The notes under the pieces are model-generated. The model saw nothing but the letters and a program-made list of their open reading frames with translations, was not told where the DNA came from and made no database searches. A DNA stretch of 64,000 nt, from assembly GCF_000003815.2 (NCBI RefSeq), contig NC_049992.1:12958422-13022421 (forward strand). Direction: 5' to 3'. Both the position numbers and the translations under genes were made by a program. Position 1 is the first letter of the stretch. Every line of letters begins with the position of its first letter. Of the stretch, positions 33,901 to 45,900 are shown one piece after another. The DNA is from Branchiostoma floridae. Lineage: Eukaryota > Chordata > Leptocardii > Amphioxiformes > Branchiostomatidae.

Positions 33901-36900
33901 AACTGTGTTTAGGGGATTTGTTAATTGTTCTTTGTCAAGTGACAGTGAGCTTCCCCATTCTGCTAATACAGTCATGTTCCCAAGCCAGTAGGGTACAAGG
34001 CTAACTGGAAACTTGTTCAGCAAGTGTCTGGACATTGCTTGCCAATGCTGTCTTTAAGTTCTTGATTTTTACAATACCTTCCCCCACCGTTCATGCTCTG
34101 AATACATGTACCACTGTGACAGAAAAATGCTGACTAAAACTTTTGATACTGATAGTATATATACAGAGCCTATCAATACCAATTCATGGTTAACTTTAAG
34201 GTGATTGACAGTAACTGACTATTTTACCTTTAAACTGCTGCAAAATAGGTTTCAGAATAAGGTTGCTAGGGAAATAATGCCCTACAAATGTTCATATCTC
34301 CTGCAGATCCAGAGACCACTTGAATGATTTGAAAAGGAATTATTCATTGAGTGTAAGAACAAGTTAATCTTTCTTTACTTTTCCATCAACATCAAACTAT
34401 TAAAGTATTTGAACCTTTATTCTTGACTTGAGTCTTATCGTCTTACCTTTACCCTGGCTCAATCGGACTGGTGTTTCACTTGACCTTGCTGGGATATTGG
34501 AACCATTACCCATGGATACTTACTTCAACAGTAAAAGTTAATCCTACCTGGATTAAAGGATTAAAGATGACCTGAAAAGGCACTTCTTAGGTCAGGGGTC
34601 ACACGCCTGTGCCCAGTCCACTGGTACTTACATACCAGCTGGAAGTAGAAAGAAGAAATTGGTGTCTGGAGAAAATGTACCTTACAGGAATTTCATTTCA
34701 TTTGGAAGCTCTTTCAATGTCTCAGGTTCAATTTTTGTTCAATGGGATTTTTAGCCTCAGTTTGGGGTCCAGTGTATAAGTTTTCCCTATATATTGGCTA
34801 TAATCTCCTTGTGAGTACCATCTATTCTGCAAGAATAGCCAACTTGACGTAATCAACTTAATGTTTTCAATCAAAGCAAAAAGCTATCAAACATACGTAA
34901 GATTAGCCTTGTTGTGAACTTGGGCATAGCCCACATCATTCATGCTATCATTACATTTTGCCAGACCACTCTCTGGATAGTGTATGAAACTCATGCCACT
35001 CATAGAATTGTTGGGTACTCCTGAAGTGAAAAAAAGACAAACACAAATTGTTTCAAATGAAGCAAAAAAAAGCCTGTCTGTAGTGGGAATCACTCTTGAC
35101 AGATCACATCTGAAACAGTCTACATTCCACAAGATTTCAACTTCAAAACATTCGTATTGAAACATTTTCCAAAACACTTCTGTGTCATTTTCTGTAACGT
35201 TTTCAGAAAGTTTCTGACAGCTGAAAAACTCTCATAAGAAACAGCGGCTGAAGTATATCAGAAGCTTATGCAGCTGCAGCAAACTTGACATGTCCAGAAG
35301 CCAAGTTCATTCAGAGTTAATCCTCATAAACAACCATACTTTCAGGTCCAAAGCCTTGTCTAAACAAACATGTCTAGTCAATGTTTGTAATGTACTTTCA
35401 ATAAATATACTGAAACTGTCCAATAAAGTCTTACAAACAACTCATGCTGGCCACACATGGCTCCGGCTGGTAACTTTTGCTGGCACAGCACAAAAACACT
35501 ACAAGGTAAACATGAAGACACACATACCTGTGCTTTCCTTATTTAAAGGAATCTCATATCTTAAGCCTGAAGCAGGATAGATCAAAGAAAAGGTTAGACA
35601 AGAAGGGCAATACCTTCCCCTCCTTGTCATTTTGATGGATGAGGCTAAGTGGTAAGAGGTTACTGGAAGGTCTCCTGAGTCTGGATTAACTTTCACCTCA
35701 GGCTCTACCTTAATCCTACTTAATCCCCCTTTAATTGGGAGCTTCCCACGGGGACATGGCTATGTCTAAACATGGCTTTGATGTGTTCTTACCCACTTTC
35801 CTCACCCCAGGTGTGACTGAGGCAATGCATACTCCATACACAGGCCTAGACTTATATCCAGCTTTAATTTTTTTCTGTTCCACACATTGTTTTCTTAATT
35901 TCCGTTATTTAATCTGTCATTTTAAGCTCATGAAAATGAATTCAGATATCGAATGGGGTGTAATTTTTGTCCATCCAACAATCAAATTATTGTCCCGAGA
36001 TGGAGGGATAGGCCCTGAAGACAGCCCTGCTCCTTAAAGTTCCTCAACATGGAACCTTCCATCTAAGGGGATGATGTGGTTCTACCCTACATTACATTAA
36101 ATTTTTACTCTCCCTCTACCAACAGGCACAGCAGCAAATAACCATACATGCCTTGGACATTTACTATTGTTAATAGCTAAAAAGAGAGGGAGTATGACGA
36201 AGTGATCTTACACACTCAGTATAATGCTCCTGACATTAAAACAGCACGTGAATGGAATGCCCTCCAAGAATGCACAGTCCAGGTCAAAAAATCCTTCTGT
36301 ACCAGACATGAGTTTCAACCAAAAGCAGCTCCCTGGCCACTGAGGAGCAAAAAGCCACCTGCACCACAAGATGAGGATTCCCTCACCCCAGCCTCAACCA
36401 AATGAGGTTCGGCACTTATTACAAGAAGAAGAAGATATTATGTATACTGTATCTGACTAACCCCGAGACCACCCACAGTTTTTAAAATGTGGGAAGAAAA
36501 AACTCATCTGATATTCAGGAGTGACCAACTAAAGCTTTATAGATTGATATGAAACTGAGAGTGTCGCAGATGAGAAATGAATGTAACAATGCTGTAGGTA
36601 GTGTTGGGAGGAGGCATATGTATGCTCATTAGATAATACAGGGGAGGTCCTGTGTTGTTAAAAGGTGTGAAATTGAAAACAATGTGGGCGGTTTCACAGG
36701 TGAACACCATTAAAATACTGGTTGGAAAAACGATAGGGGGCAAGTGCAAGTAAAACGATGTCAAATCCAATCCATGGTGTGCAAACCTTGTGCAAACCAA
36801 TCAAAAAATATATCTATCAATATTCTTCTCCTTCTTAGTTAAAAATGTCACATGTTGCAATGGTCCTATAATAGAACTTAGCGTGTATAGATGATTTTCT

Positions 36901-39900
36901 AATTAATTATGCAAATTAGATACCAATTTGCATAATCAATGCATAATTATGTGAAGCATCACTAAAACTATCTATACACCAAAAATCATAACAATCCGTC
37001 AACCCCTTCTTGAGTTATTCCCTTTCAAAGTCTGTCACTAAACCTACCCTGCAGTTCCAAAACAAGCCGCTAGGGGGCCCAAACCTATACCACTTACTCT
37101 TGGCATCAAGAGCTGTCTACCACTAAAAAATCACAGCCGCAGCATGTTCAGAACTCGAGATATCAAACCAGGAAGTTCCGCTGCAGTACCTTTCCAGGCC
37201 GCTAGGGGGCCCAAAATCTAATCGTTTCCAGGTCTCATCAAGACCTACACACATACCAAATATCAATACAATCCATCCAGGCGTTCTACAGTTATGCCGG
37301 TGTTCTACACACATACATACATACATACATACATACATACATACAAACACACGCTACCCAAAATATAACCTTCTTGGCGAAGGTAACTAGTGCCAAGTAC
37401 TTTTCAAGTTGGAAAAGTGAAAGGATGAAAAATAAACTGGAAAGTCAACATTTTCACAAAAATGAAGAATATTTTCCCTGTAGCTTTTTGTCAAAGTACT
37501 AGTATTAGCACACAAAGATCTACTTGTTTTTTTGACCAGGTCATTAACATAATTATACTATACCATCAGGCTACTGTTAGAGTACATGTATTGTGTGTGA
37601 GTAAGAAAAAAAAAATCAGGTTTTGATGCAGCAAACATGTAATGTCTATTTATACAGCTAATATCCAAATGCACTTCTAACCTCTGATTGGCTCCTGGCA
37701 GAAGTGGAAGAAGAAATAAAAAGAACACATCGGCAAAACATAAAAATCTCAACTTCTGTATGTTATTAGCCAACCCATTACTACTAAGGTTCCTCTCACT
37801 CACTGCCCTGACTTTTAGGGCAGTAAGTGTAAGGAGCTCAGGTTGTATTAATCATCTGGCACCCAGGCTAATATGTCTTTCTCTTAGCCTTTTGCAATAT
37901 AACTCTTTTTAAGAGGGTAATAAGAATCCTTCATGGCTTTATGAAAGGACTAACATGAAACATATGGTTTATGAGACCACCTATCATGGCAGCCATGTCA
38001 CCCTGACAGGAAGGTCATGATCATGATCCTGAAGGTCAGTGCTGCCCACTGGGATAGCAAATCCTCAGCAGGCAGGGCAATAATTACCTGCTGGGAGCAA
38101 AATTATGTATTATGACAACTCACAAATGCTGAACTAACTTTTCCGTCTTTCCTTGGTCTATCATACTTTTATAGTAGTAAATACACTTTCAGACATTTTG
38201 CACCTTCACTTCCTCAAGGTCTCACTCTGTAAGGTGCCCGTATACAATTAGATAGCATTTGGAAATATAGACAACGGGCACACAAGCAAACATACAAGCA
38301 AACAGACCAGCACTGCCTCCAGCTTTAAATTTTTTCTGTCCCACTTATTATTGGGAAGCCCATATTGTTGATTTTCTTTGCTAAATGTGTCATTTTAAGT
38401 TCATTAAAGTAGATTTTCAATAGTTTCATGTCATCTAGTTAAGATTTTGGGGCTGATGACGTAATATCTTTTTCTGTCCCAACAAGAAAATTTTTTTGTC
38501 CTGGGACAGAGGAACAGGTCCTAGAGACAGCCCTAAAACAAACTTAAATGAAAACGAACCTCTCTCAGACTGATGGCACCATCATTGTCCTCGTCCACTT
38601 CCTTGATCATGTTCTTGAGGCCCAGGTGGGTCTGAGGAGCCCCCAGCTTCTCCATCATCAGCTTCAGCTCAGGAAGGTCAATCAAATTGTTCTTGTCTAC
38701 ATCATACCTGTGGATTCAATAAAGACATTGTTCACGTCTTTTTGTTGTGTGTCTTTATATTTATCATGTATGACTTTTGCCTGCGAGGCTGGTGTGTTAC
38801 CGTGTTACTCTGAAAGTAATTCAGTTACATAATGTAGATACAGGCAATTGACTACTCGTTTACTACCTACTAGCAATGGAGCGAGTTTGAGCGTGCGAGC
38901 ATGTGACAATTAGCCGTGCCATGTTAGGGCACCTCCCGTTATCCACTGCTTGATGTAATGTACCCAGTCCATTGCCTGTGAAGCTGCTGTGTTACTTGGA
39001 AAGTTATTCAGATATATTGTGTAGGTCAATGCAGATACAGGCAATTGTAGGACTACATAAACTGTAGATTGTTTTAAGTAGACAGCTATAAAAGAGACAA
39101 GCTAAGGGACCGTACGGCGTTTAGTGAGGGGGGAGGGCCGGTCGCCAGAGGGTCGGGTCAAAAAATTTTTTTTTGCTAGGCCCTCCCCCCAAGACAAAAT
39201 ATTTTTGCTTGGCCCTCCCCCCTCCTATCAACTTTGAAAAAAAATATTCAAGACGCCAATAAAACACTGCGCTCCCGCATTTGGAAATGTGCTTTGCGTC
39301 ATACTTTTTCATGATTTTCATCGAGAAGCAGATCTCTCACCCCTAGTAAAAAAAGGAAAACAGAATGGATCAAAATATCTGCTTAATAGAGGGATAAATA
39401 TCTGCTTCATAGAGGCATAAATATTTGCTTTATAGAAGCTATTTCATTGTTTTGATATTAAAACAACACCTAAAAAGCATTTGTACCTGGATTTCTAGTA
39501 GATTTGCGCCACGAAGCGGCGCGCGCCCCGCTCCCTAAATTTACGTATTGCAAGCTTGCGGGCCTGAGCGGCTCGACGGAAACTTTTTCTTGTTTCTGTG
39601 GTGGTAATAACTTACGGTAAATCGGGGGGGGGAAATGAAAGCCAAAACGACAGCACGATTCGACTTCCAAAACTGTAGTGGTGAGGGGGGCGCCGACGCG
39701 TGACGCTGATTTTCCCACGGAGGGGTAAGACCGGTCGCCTCTCTCTAGCCGCCGGCGGGCGTGAGACCGCAGACTTGCAGGAGATCTTTTAGAAATGCCA
39801 CGCTTTTTTTGCCACGATTTCCTGCATTGCTTTTTTATGGGAAAATTTGCTGGTTAGATGACATTTCTATGAAAAAAAAGGGTTTCAAGTTTTTGAGAAC

Positions 39901-42900
39901 GACGTTCCGAACACCATGTTCGGCGCCAAAGGCACGAAGAATCGCAAGGTAGGTCCGGGAGAATTTTGAAATCTTGACCCTCTTAAAAGCTATTTCCTTC
40001 AGTTTGAGGAGATATTTTGCTGACAAACAAAGCTAACTTTAATAGCATTTCAATTTAGAAATACAAAATTAAATCCCCCCCAAACACATTATCACGATGT
40101 CGGTCATCAAAGGCGAGAGGCCGGTCACGTCAAAAGGGATCCAGGGAAATTTGCAAATATTTACCCTCGAGCTCTGAAACGCCATTTCTTACATTTTGAG
40201 GGCAATAAGACGGGTAAATTTTGCTGGCAGACTAATCTAGAGTTTAATAACATTTCTGTACGTGAAGAAGGTTTTTGAGGGCGTCATGCATAAGCCACGC
40301 CCCCTCCCTTTCGCATTTTCACTGTGTCCCGAGCGCCAACCTTGGGCGATCCCTTGCAGAGGTCCAGAAAAATTTTGAAATCTTGACCCTCTGAAACGCC
40401 GTTTGTTGGATTTTAAGGGACATATTTTGCTGGCAGACCAAGCTATTTTTTTTTTTGCTTGGCCCTCCCCCCAAGTAAAAAAATTTTTGCTAGGCCCTCC
40501 CCCTGGCAAAATATTTTTTTGCTTGGCCCTCCCCCCCTGGCGACCGGCCCTCCCCCCTCGCTAAATGCCGTACGGTCCCTAATAGATCCAGGCAGAATGG
40601 ACTTGATGTTTGTATATCTTTCAAAAATGATTTAGAGACACAACACACAACACAGGATCTTCAAGTCCTGCACTTACAAGTCAAGTCTACAATCCTTCCT
40701 AATCTCACCTAAGCCCCTATGAACAACCACTGTACATGCTGGTGACATGGACATGAGAGGTCTTCCCACCACTGCATTCTTGGCACTCCTGGAATCTACA
40801 TCAATCTTCTGGGAGTCATAACACTGCCTTTACACCCCCAAATGAATGTAAATAACTGGACTGAGCCATCAAATACGGGTGAGGTAGGGAGACCTGGGGT
40901 TAAGCAAAGTAGTGAGGTATGTTTTTGTTGGCAGGAAGACTGCAGGAAGCTATGATTTTCTTGGACATTGATTCTATTAGGTCAGAATTTGGCAGGTTTT
41001 AGGAATCTAATCTCCAAGACCTATGGGTGGCAAGGCAGTATCCAAAGGGCAAACCAGTATTCAGCCAGCAGACATCAGATCTGTTGGATACTTGTTGACC
41101 ATTTGGATATGTGTACTAAGTACAGTGTGTATATGCCTTTACACCAATAGATCTGCTTGGCGATCACTATGAATGTGAAGGCTTATAGGAATGTAAGCCA
41201 TAACAACAGTTACTGTGAGATTAACTTCATTATCAAAATTTACGAAGTGGCCACTCTGACAACTTGAACTCCACTCATCTGAAAGCTATTACATAACCTC
41301 CAGGCAAACTTCTGTCCAATCACTGTTGGGATCTGGACACCTGCAGTGATGCACCATGGGAAGGCAGGGAAGGTGACATCTTGGAATTCCAGACCTGCCA
41401 TATGTCTAAGCCTCTCTAAGGAGCAGTAAACTCAAAATCAGGCAAATTCCATTTTGGCTAACTTAAAATAAAAGCACAACATAACTGGGTAATCCCATGT
41501 ATGTTATATAAGACATACAATATGTGATATGGACTACCCCATATACCAAAGACAAACATGGCCTATGGTTGTATGGAATCCCTACTGAAGTGATAGGACA
41601 ATCAATCTTTGGCATGTGATGTGAGAAATCTGGAAGACTCCCAAAGATGGTAAAGGCCAAGAAATCCAGCCCAACATCCACGGGCCACTCTGCAGGGAGG
41701 GGCAGGTTACAGCTCAGAATTTGTGTTACACAGACTAGAAGTGACCTGAGTTGGCAAGCCATGGTGCAGGAGGCATGTAGTAAATACCTGATACAGACAC
41801 AAATCTAATACTGCCCCATATGGGGCACTGCAGGGTTGAACCCATTGTGTTTGCAACATAGCAGGTGGTTCGCATAGCAATGAACTTGATTTAAACTTTA
41901 ACACCTGTCACAGATAAACTAGGAGTAGGACAGTTTGTAAGTATGACTTTTCAAGGAAATTAAGAACCAACAAAAAATATTTCAAAGTTGACCTTAAGAA
42001 AGACACTGTAAATAAAAGACTGGTATGCACCTTAGCCAGTTTTTAATACAATGTATTATTCTTCTCCAAAAACACCTCCCATTAAAACCCTTACGAAAGT
42101 TAAAAATTTGTGATTCATTTTGAACTTCAAGGATGGTGGAAAAGATCACATAGAAATCCCCACTTAAAATTCATCTCGCTTGTCTTTATCTTTTCACCAG
42201 ACCAATAAAGGCAATAACAGTACAGCAAGGCACTGGAATAGAAACAGGCATGTTTTAATTGTTAATGACACAACATCGATCTAGCTTCCAAATTGGCTGA
42301 CTGCCGCCCTATTTCTGAGGTAATGTTATCAAACAGGAAGAATGAATTAGATAATGGCTTCGGATAATGGGCTGGTTTTGCCATGGTAATTACTCGAGGA
42401 CGTGAAAGGGGTTCTAGCTAATCCACAATGAAGTTCAAGGCTGGATTTGTACCTTGATTTGAACAATTAATCTCTTACTCGCTGACATCACTTTTTGTTT
42501 TGTCCTGTCTGTACTGTCATGGGCTAGGATCCAGGGAGCAAATAGCACACCACAATTAGAAACAGTCTAAGATATTTTGTTGCGTTACGCTAAAAAGCTA
42601 CACAATCATGTAAAATACATTGTATTTGGTTTCAAGGAGGCACTGAAATAGAAATCAAAGGGTTAATTGATTCATCTAATTACCAGCATTACACTTCGAG
42701 AAAGTTTGCAGGCCTCGTTTAACGTTACTCTGATCAACTTTAACTTTTGACACGGCTCCTTCCACACCCCATTACCACAGGGAGTCCAACACTTACAAAG
42801 TGGCAAGGACGTGCAGTATTGACAACTCACAGGTGTTGCACCACCCAAGACAATGGCAAGGAGACAGGCTCTTTATTTCGATACAAACATCCGAGGAGAT

Positions 42901-45900
42901 ATCTTTGTGTTGGACAGTGTTGGGCAGTGACCTATTGTGTACTTGGCTGCAACTCATCAATATTGCAATGTTGCAGAGTGCCCCCAACTCTGAGAGGTTA
43001 CTTAAGGTCAAGATTGTCCACTTAAAGCGGAAAATGATCTTGATAAATGCTCAGCTAAGGGAGGGTGATGGAGGCACAGACCTGATAAATGCTGATACAC
43101 ATCAGCAGCCTGAAGCTTACTGATAAGGCCAAGTTTGGCGGATTATTCTGGAATCTTTATGGGGCTAGAAGAGGGAAGAAATAACGGAAGGAAGTTTGTT
43201 TTATTTGGAAGTAATCAAAAGACTAGAAATGGTAAAAAGGATAAGAGAGAAGATATGAAATCTTTCACTGTAGCATTTCATAATTCTCTCAGGGGAATCA
43301 AATTACCGCTACCTTAGGACCGTTCCCATTGTAACTGCTGGCTCAATCTTTTTCCTTGCTACAGATCTAGTCTGTGGTTGTAACAAAGGACGGTACCCAG
43401 GTTAAATCACCAAACCACTTTGAAAGTTAGCTACTATCTTCCTTTTGCTGAAGCATTTTGGCAGTAATATTGGTTATGGTTAAACTTCTGTCGTATTGGA
43501 AGTTAGCCTGGATACCAGACCCCAGCCCGATCTCAAAAATATCTATCGTATCGGTATAGCTGACAATTCTATCCTTCCACATAACATGCAAAGCTAGTAT
43601 GCAAATAAACTCCGGGCGGTATCACCACACGATAGATATTTTGGAGATCGGGCTGGGGTCTGGTATCTAGGCTAATTGGAAGCCTATATGTTGTTAATTT
43701 TTGTTGTTAAATCCGTCATTTTAAGCTTACAAAAAGACATTTTCATCAATTCAATGTCATGACGTTCTGATTTCTTTGATGGATGGCTTAACATTTTTTC
43801 TGTCCCAACATACTTCCGTCCTAAAGTGTTAATAAGTACCAGGTATAAGGATCGTATTATGCCAAAACACAAGATGGTACACATCACACAAGACATGAGA
43901 AAGAAGGCAAGCTGTCCAATGTTCCCTGCTGTATCTAACCTGGCCCCCTCAGTACATCTGTCACTTCAGGGAGAACAACTTGCATGCCTGCACTACTCTT
44001 GCTGTTCTTTAGGAAAACACACACAGCCTGGACCATGTCAATCATTGCTGTCTAATGAACCAACCTTTGGTAAATTACATTATTAATAGTACAACTTTAC
44101 AGGTGTCACTCAGTCACTGTGCTATGGAGCTGACAGTGTTAAATTTCAAACAACAAAATTGCAAGCCAATTTGCAGAGACCATTTGCCAACATCACGTAA
44201 TTATCTTTTTGAAAGAGGAACTATATTGATTTTGACAATACCTCCATGTTTGTGCTCAGAGTCAAGACAAGCATGTTTGAATTGGACTTTGCACAAACTC
44301 TCTTATCTTCTGCTTTTCAAATTTGAATCTGCAAATTTTGGATAGGTTTTAACTGAAGTATGGTATTTGACATTCTCATCAGAGTATACCATAGGTACAC
44401 TGTAGTGTGACATATCAGTTATGTCATATCATGTAGATCTGTACTGGAGAATTTTTCAGGCATAAAAGTACTACACTCCTTTGAGGTAGGGAGGCAAACA
44501 ATGGATCCACTGTGAATGGTAGAATGTCTTATTTACAGCAGGAGACGACAGTTGGGACAACATCAAAAGACCTTCAGTGGATGTCCGTGATTGGACTCTT
44601 TGAAACCAAGAGAACAAAGCTGTAAGTTACACAGTGTAAGTGTCAGGACTTGGGAGGTTCTTTATCTGCCCAGACAAAGTACAATCACCCCCTTCATCAC
44701 ATGACAAGCCCTGGTTGTGGGAAAGCTGGACCTGCAGGAGAATATAGATGAGGGTCAGTTAAAGTGTCACTTTCATCTTCTTCTGGGTCCATCTTTCAAG
44801 GACAGCCTTTCACTGTGCATGACGTACAATAATGTCTTGAGCAGTATTTCTCACCTCTGGACTAGAGTGTGTTCATCAAGGAGAAGGGACAGGGGTTAAC
44901 TTAAGGTTGCAATCTCCAAAGGATTGAAAAATCGAGGGGGTTGGGGGTATGCTTCCAGTGTGAAACTTTGGAATTTCTGACGCCCTGGAAATGCTATTTT
45001 GACAACACCCTTAATTCACATGTAAAACCACCAGAGTCACAATTGGAGCTGTCTTCCCTCTACACCCCCACCACTGGTAATTACAGACTGGTGGGCATTT
45101 TACATGATCCAGCCATTGACTCCATTAACCCTGGGGTCATGCCTAAGTTCATACTCCAAAGTTCTTGTAATGCCTGATGGTAGGCGGCTAAAGGGAACTG
45201 GTTTAAAGTTCAGCATGGCTTTCACAAGCAGTACCACGGCCAGGTCAAATTCCAACCTGGGGTGTGCTTACCTCTCAATCAGGGCATCCTTCCCAAGTAG
45301 TTCTGGCAGGCATGATGAAAACATGGGTCTGTTTTTCTTAAAGGGAAATTGTGCACGCTCCCTGAGGAAAAGCAGATCTTTTTGCAAGGAAACATGCTTG
45401 GCACAACTATAGTTCACATCTGCTGGGTAAATATAGTGTCTAGTGCATTAGGAACTCTAGTGAATATTTACACATCCCTTCTAGACATCAAAAACATTTG
45501 CCCACTCTCTTGAAGTACTGTTTTGACTATTTTGCCTTTAGTTGTCTAATTTCCCGACAGCATGACACACATTTGCATCAAGGATCAGTGGAGGAATCTA
45601 AGATGCAACACTAACAGCCTCTATGCACAGGTGGAAAGTAGTATAAGGTATGACACATACTCCCCCATAAACCATCTGACATTACTGAGAAGAGTTACTG
45701 GAGGGAGCTGGTACATTTTACTACTGTTGTCACAATCTAGGCCTTTAGAAAACAACTTACTTGCTCCAAACATCCACAGATCAGTGAAAACAAATCCCAC
45801 TTAATCTGGTCGTATTGCTTGGTTCAAGACCTCTTCAGAAAAGGAAAGACTAGCAGAAACTGTGAAAGAGGTTTTCTACTCGGATAAGACTTTCAAAGGA

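Larger units (their letters stand above)
22710..38559 (-). other. EFHD intron 2 (15.9 kb) hosting other gene fragments and transposons
   Basis: This large intron contains three N gaps, a foldback element (about 23750-23913), two inverted copies of a gap-edge repeat, a 5'-truncated CR1-like LINE, a signal-peptide exon at 28 kb, the C-terminal exon of a PXYLP1-like gene, an orphan candidate exon at 34.9 kb and several small inverted-repeat elements. Confidence 0.75.

Noticed and set aside
36890-36960. AT-rich inverted repeat (AATTATGCAAATT / AATTTGCATAATC) as a stand-alone MITE
   Set aside because: Short, AT-only and embedded in a larger retroelement-like repeat; no target duplication.
37300-37350. 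(CATA)n tract considered as a CRISPR-like or regulatory array
   Set aside because: Simple tetranucleotide microsatellite at the end of a dispersed repeat; no spacers.
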